From UBA7455 sp026713185 (GTDB lineage: Bacteria > Pseudomonadota > Gammaproteobacteria > Pseudomonadales > Azotimanducaceae), in NCBI GenBank assembly GCA_963665785.1, contig OY762456.1, positions 3,658,001 to 3,722,000 on the forward strand: a stretch of DNA of 64,000 bases. Direction: 5' to 3'. The notes under the pieces were generated by a model that was given only the letters and a program-made list of their open reading frames with translations, had not been told where the DNA came from and ran no database searches. A program made the translations under genes and the position numbers. This document shows positions 63,115 through 64,000 of this stretch, piece after piece; the stretch's first letter is position 1, and each line of letters starts with the position of its first letter.

Positions 63115-64000
63115 ATGGATAACTTCATCAGGGTCATCGTCGTGGTTGTGCTCGCGCATCTGCTGTCTGGTTGCGACACGCCGGAACAGCCGGAGAATGA
63201 GATCGTTACGGAAACGGTGGCTGTGGTAGAACGCTCGAAGCGCCCCAATATCATTCTGATGATGAGCGACGATCAGGGCTGGGGTGATGTCGAGTACGAA
63301 CGGACACTGGCGCCAGGACAGGTAGTACCGGGTCATCCGCTGGTCAAGACACCCAATCTCGCCGCGATGGCCAAAGCGGGGCTCAAGTTCAACCGTATGT
63401 ATGCCGGAGCTTCCGTGTGCAGTCCCACCCGGGCCTCTTTCGTGACCGGCCGCGCGCCGCGGCGTACCAGTGTTGACTGGGCCTACAATGATGCCCTCAA
63501 GAACCTGGAGCTGACCATCGCCGAGTTGGCCAAAACCCAGGGTTATACGACCGGCCACTTCGGCAAATGGCACCTGGGTGATCTTACGAAAACGCTGCGG
63601 GACCGAAACGGCGGCGAATTCTATTCGCCCACCTGGGATCACGGCTACGACCGTAATTTCACCAGCGAACAGGCATTGCCGACCTATGAGCCCATGAAGC
63701 GCGACCAGAATGGACCCTTACCCAGTGAAGACAACTTTCACGGCGGGCGCTATTACACGGGGTCGGGTCAACATGTCGACATCGATTCGCCCGGGTTGCG
63801 CGGTGACTCGTCGGCCATCCTGGTGCGCGAGGCGATCGAGTTCATCAATGACGCGGTTGCGGCAAAACGTCCCTTCTTTACGGTGATCTGGTTCCATCCC
63901 CCGCATACGCCGCACCGAGTCCATCCGGAAGCATTGGCTGAGTTCTACTCGAAAGAAGAGCAGCTGGCGATGGGCTGCCCCGGTGTCGCCCCTGTGGATG
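63115..64000 (+). CDS. Type I sulfatase, lipoprotein (3' end outside window)
   Basis: The frame is open to the last base; 295 codons are visible. MDNFIRVIVVVVLAHLLSGC is a lipoprotein signal with lipobox LLSGC, so the enzyme is membrane-anchored. NIILMMSDDQGWGD provides metal-binding Asp residues, CSPTRASFVTGR is the formylglycine motif, and HFGKWHLGD is the conserved Lys-His segment. It belongs with the arylsulfatase A-like family. Two-base spacing after the first sulfatase makes them one operon. They probably act on different positions of one sulfated substrate (inference). Confidence 0.9.
   Translation, partial: MDNFIRVIVVVVLAHLLSGCDTPEQPENEIVTETVAVVERSKRPNIILMMSDDQGWGDVEYERTLAPGQVVPGHPLVKTPNLAAMAKAGLKFNRMYAGASVCSPTRASFVTGRAPRRTSVDWAYNDALKNLELTIAELAKTQGYTTGHFGKWHLGDLTKTLRDRNGGEFYSPTWDHGYDRNFTSEQALPTYEPMKRDQNGPLPSEDNFHGGRYYTGSGQHVDIDSPGLRGDSSAILVREAIEFINDAVAAKRPFFTVIWFHPPHTPHRVHPEALAEFYSKEEQLAMGCPGVAPVD

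Overview
The window looks like chromosomal DNA of a Gram-negative, probably gammaproteobacterial or related, bacterium. It carries five TonB-dependent outer-membrane receptors, a sigma/anti-sigma pair feeding one of them, two periplasmic YejA-type binding proteins, sulfatases with Tat or lipoprotein signals, and tightly overlapping operons. Many mobile-element scars and remnants suggest a remodelled accessory genome such as that of a host-associated (for example sponge-associated) bacterium. That lifestyle is inference only.

Region 1 (1-7.7 kb) is a RiPP locus. A plus-strand pair encodes a YcaO cyclodehydratase (its 5' end lies outside the window) and a 377-aa protein of unknown family. A converging minus-strand operon reads: flavin-dependent tryptophan halogenase, remnant of a second copy of the unknown protein, Rieske oxygenase fragment, and an 83-aa precursor with a nitrile-hydratase-like leader and a five-residue tail, LCCCW. 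The halogenase is split by a 1.9-kb ISAzo13-type element with a 3-bp target duplication. Removing the element restores the reading frame exactly. The parts predict a short peptide with up to three thiazole-type heterocycles and a C-terminal, possibly halogenated, tryptophan.

Region 2 (7.8-23.2 kb) holds a degenerate transposase-like gene, two tandemly duplicated TonB receptors bounded by copies of an approximately 82-bp palindromic repeat, a PhyH-type dioxygenase, an orphan YejA-like binding protein, an unknown membrane protein, and an operon of acyl-CoA synthetase, ketopantoate-reductase-like enzyme and TonB receptor. Region 3 (23.2-30.2 kb) starts with debris of defence genes (type III restriction fragment, frameshifted DUF1016/YhcG nuclease, orphan HigA) and continues with a FecI/FecR/STN-TonB-receptor signalling cassette. 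Region 4 (30.3-36.8 kb) encodes a VOC protein, a second YejA-like protein, an SDR reductase, a tannase/feruloyl-esterase family enzyme and a tyrosine-phosphatase-like protein.

Region 5 (36.9-64 kb) is dominated by four paralogous enzymes of the rifampin phosphotransferase/PEP-synthase type (ATP-binding domain, variable centre, phosphohistidine domain). Two of them are mosaics with nearly identical ends and different centres. The last two flank an NAD-dependent epimerase and a pair of ABC exporter half-transporters in an overlapping operon that runs on into two sulfatases. An AAA/DUF4143 ATPase, a GPH-type sugar transporter, a second degenerate transposase-like gene and another TonB receptor lie between. 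No rRNA, tRNA or CRISPR array was seen.
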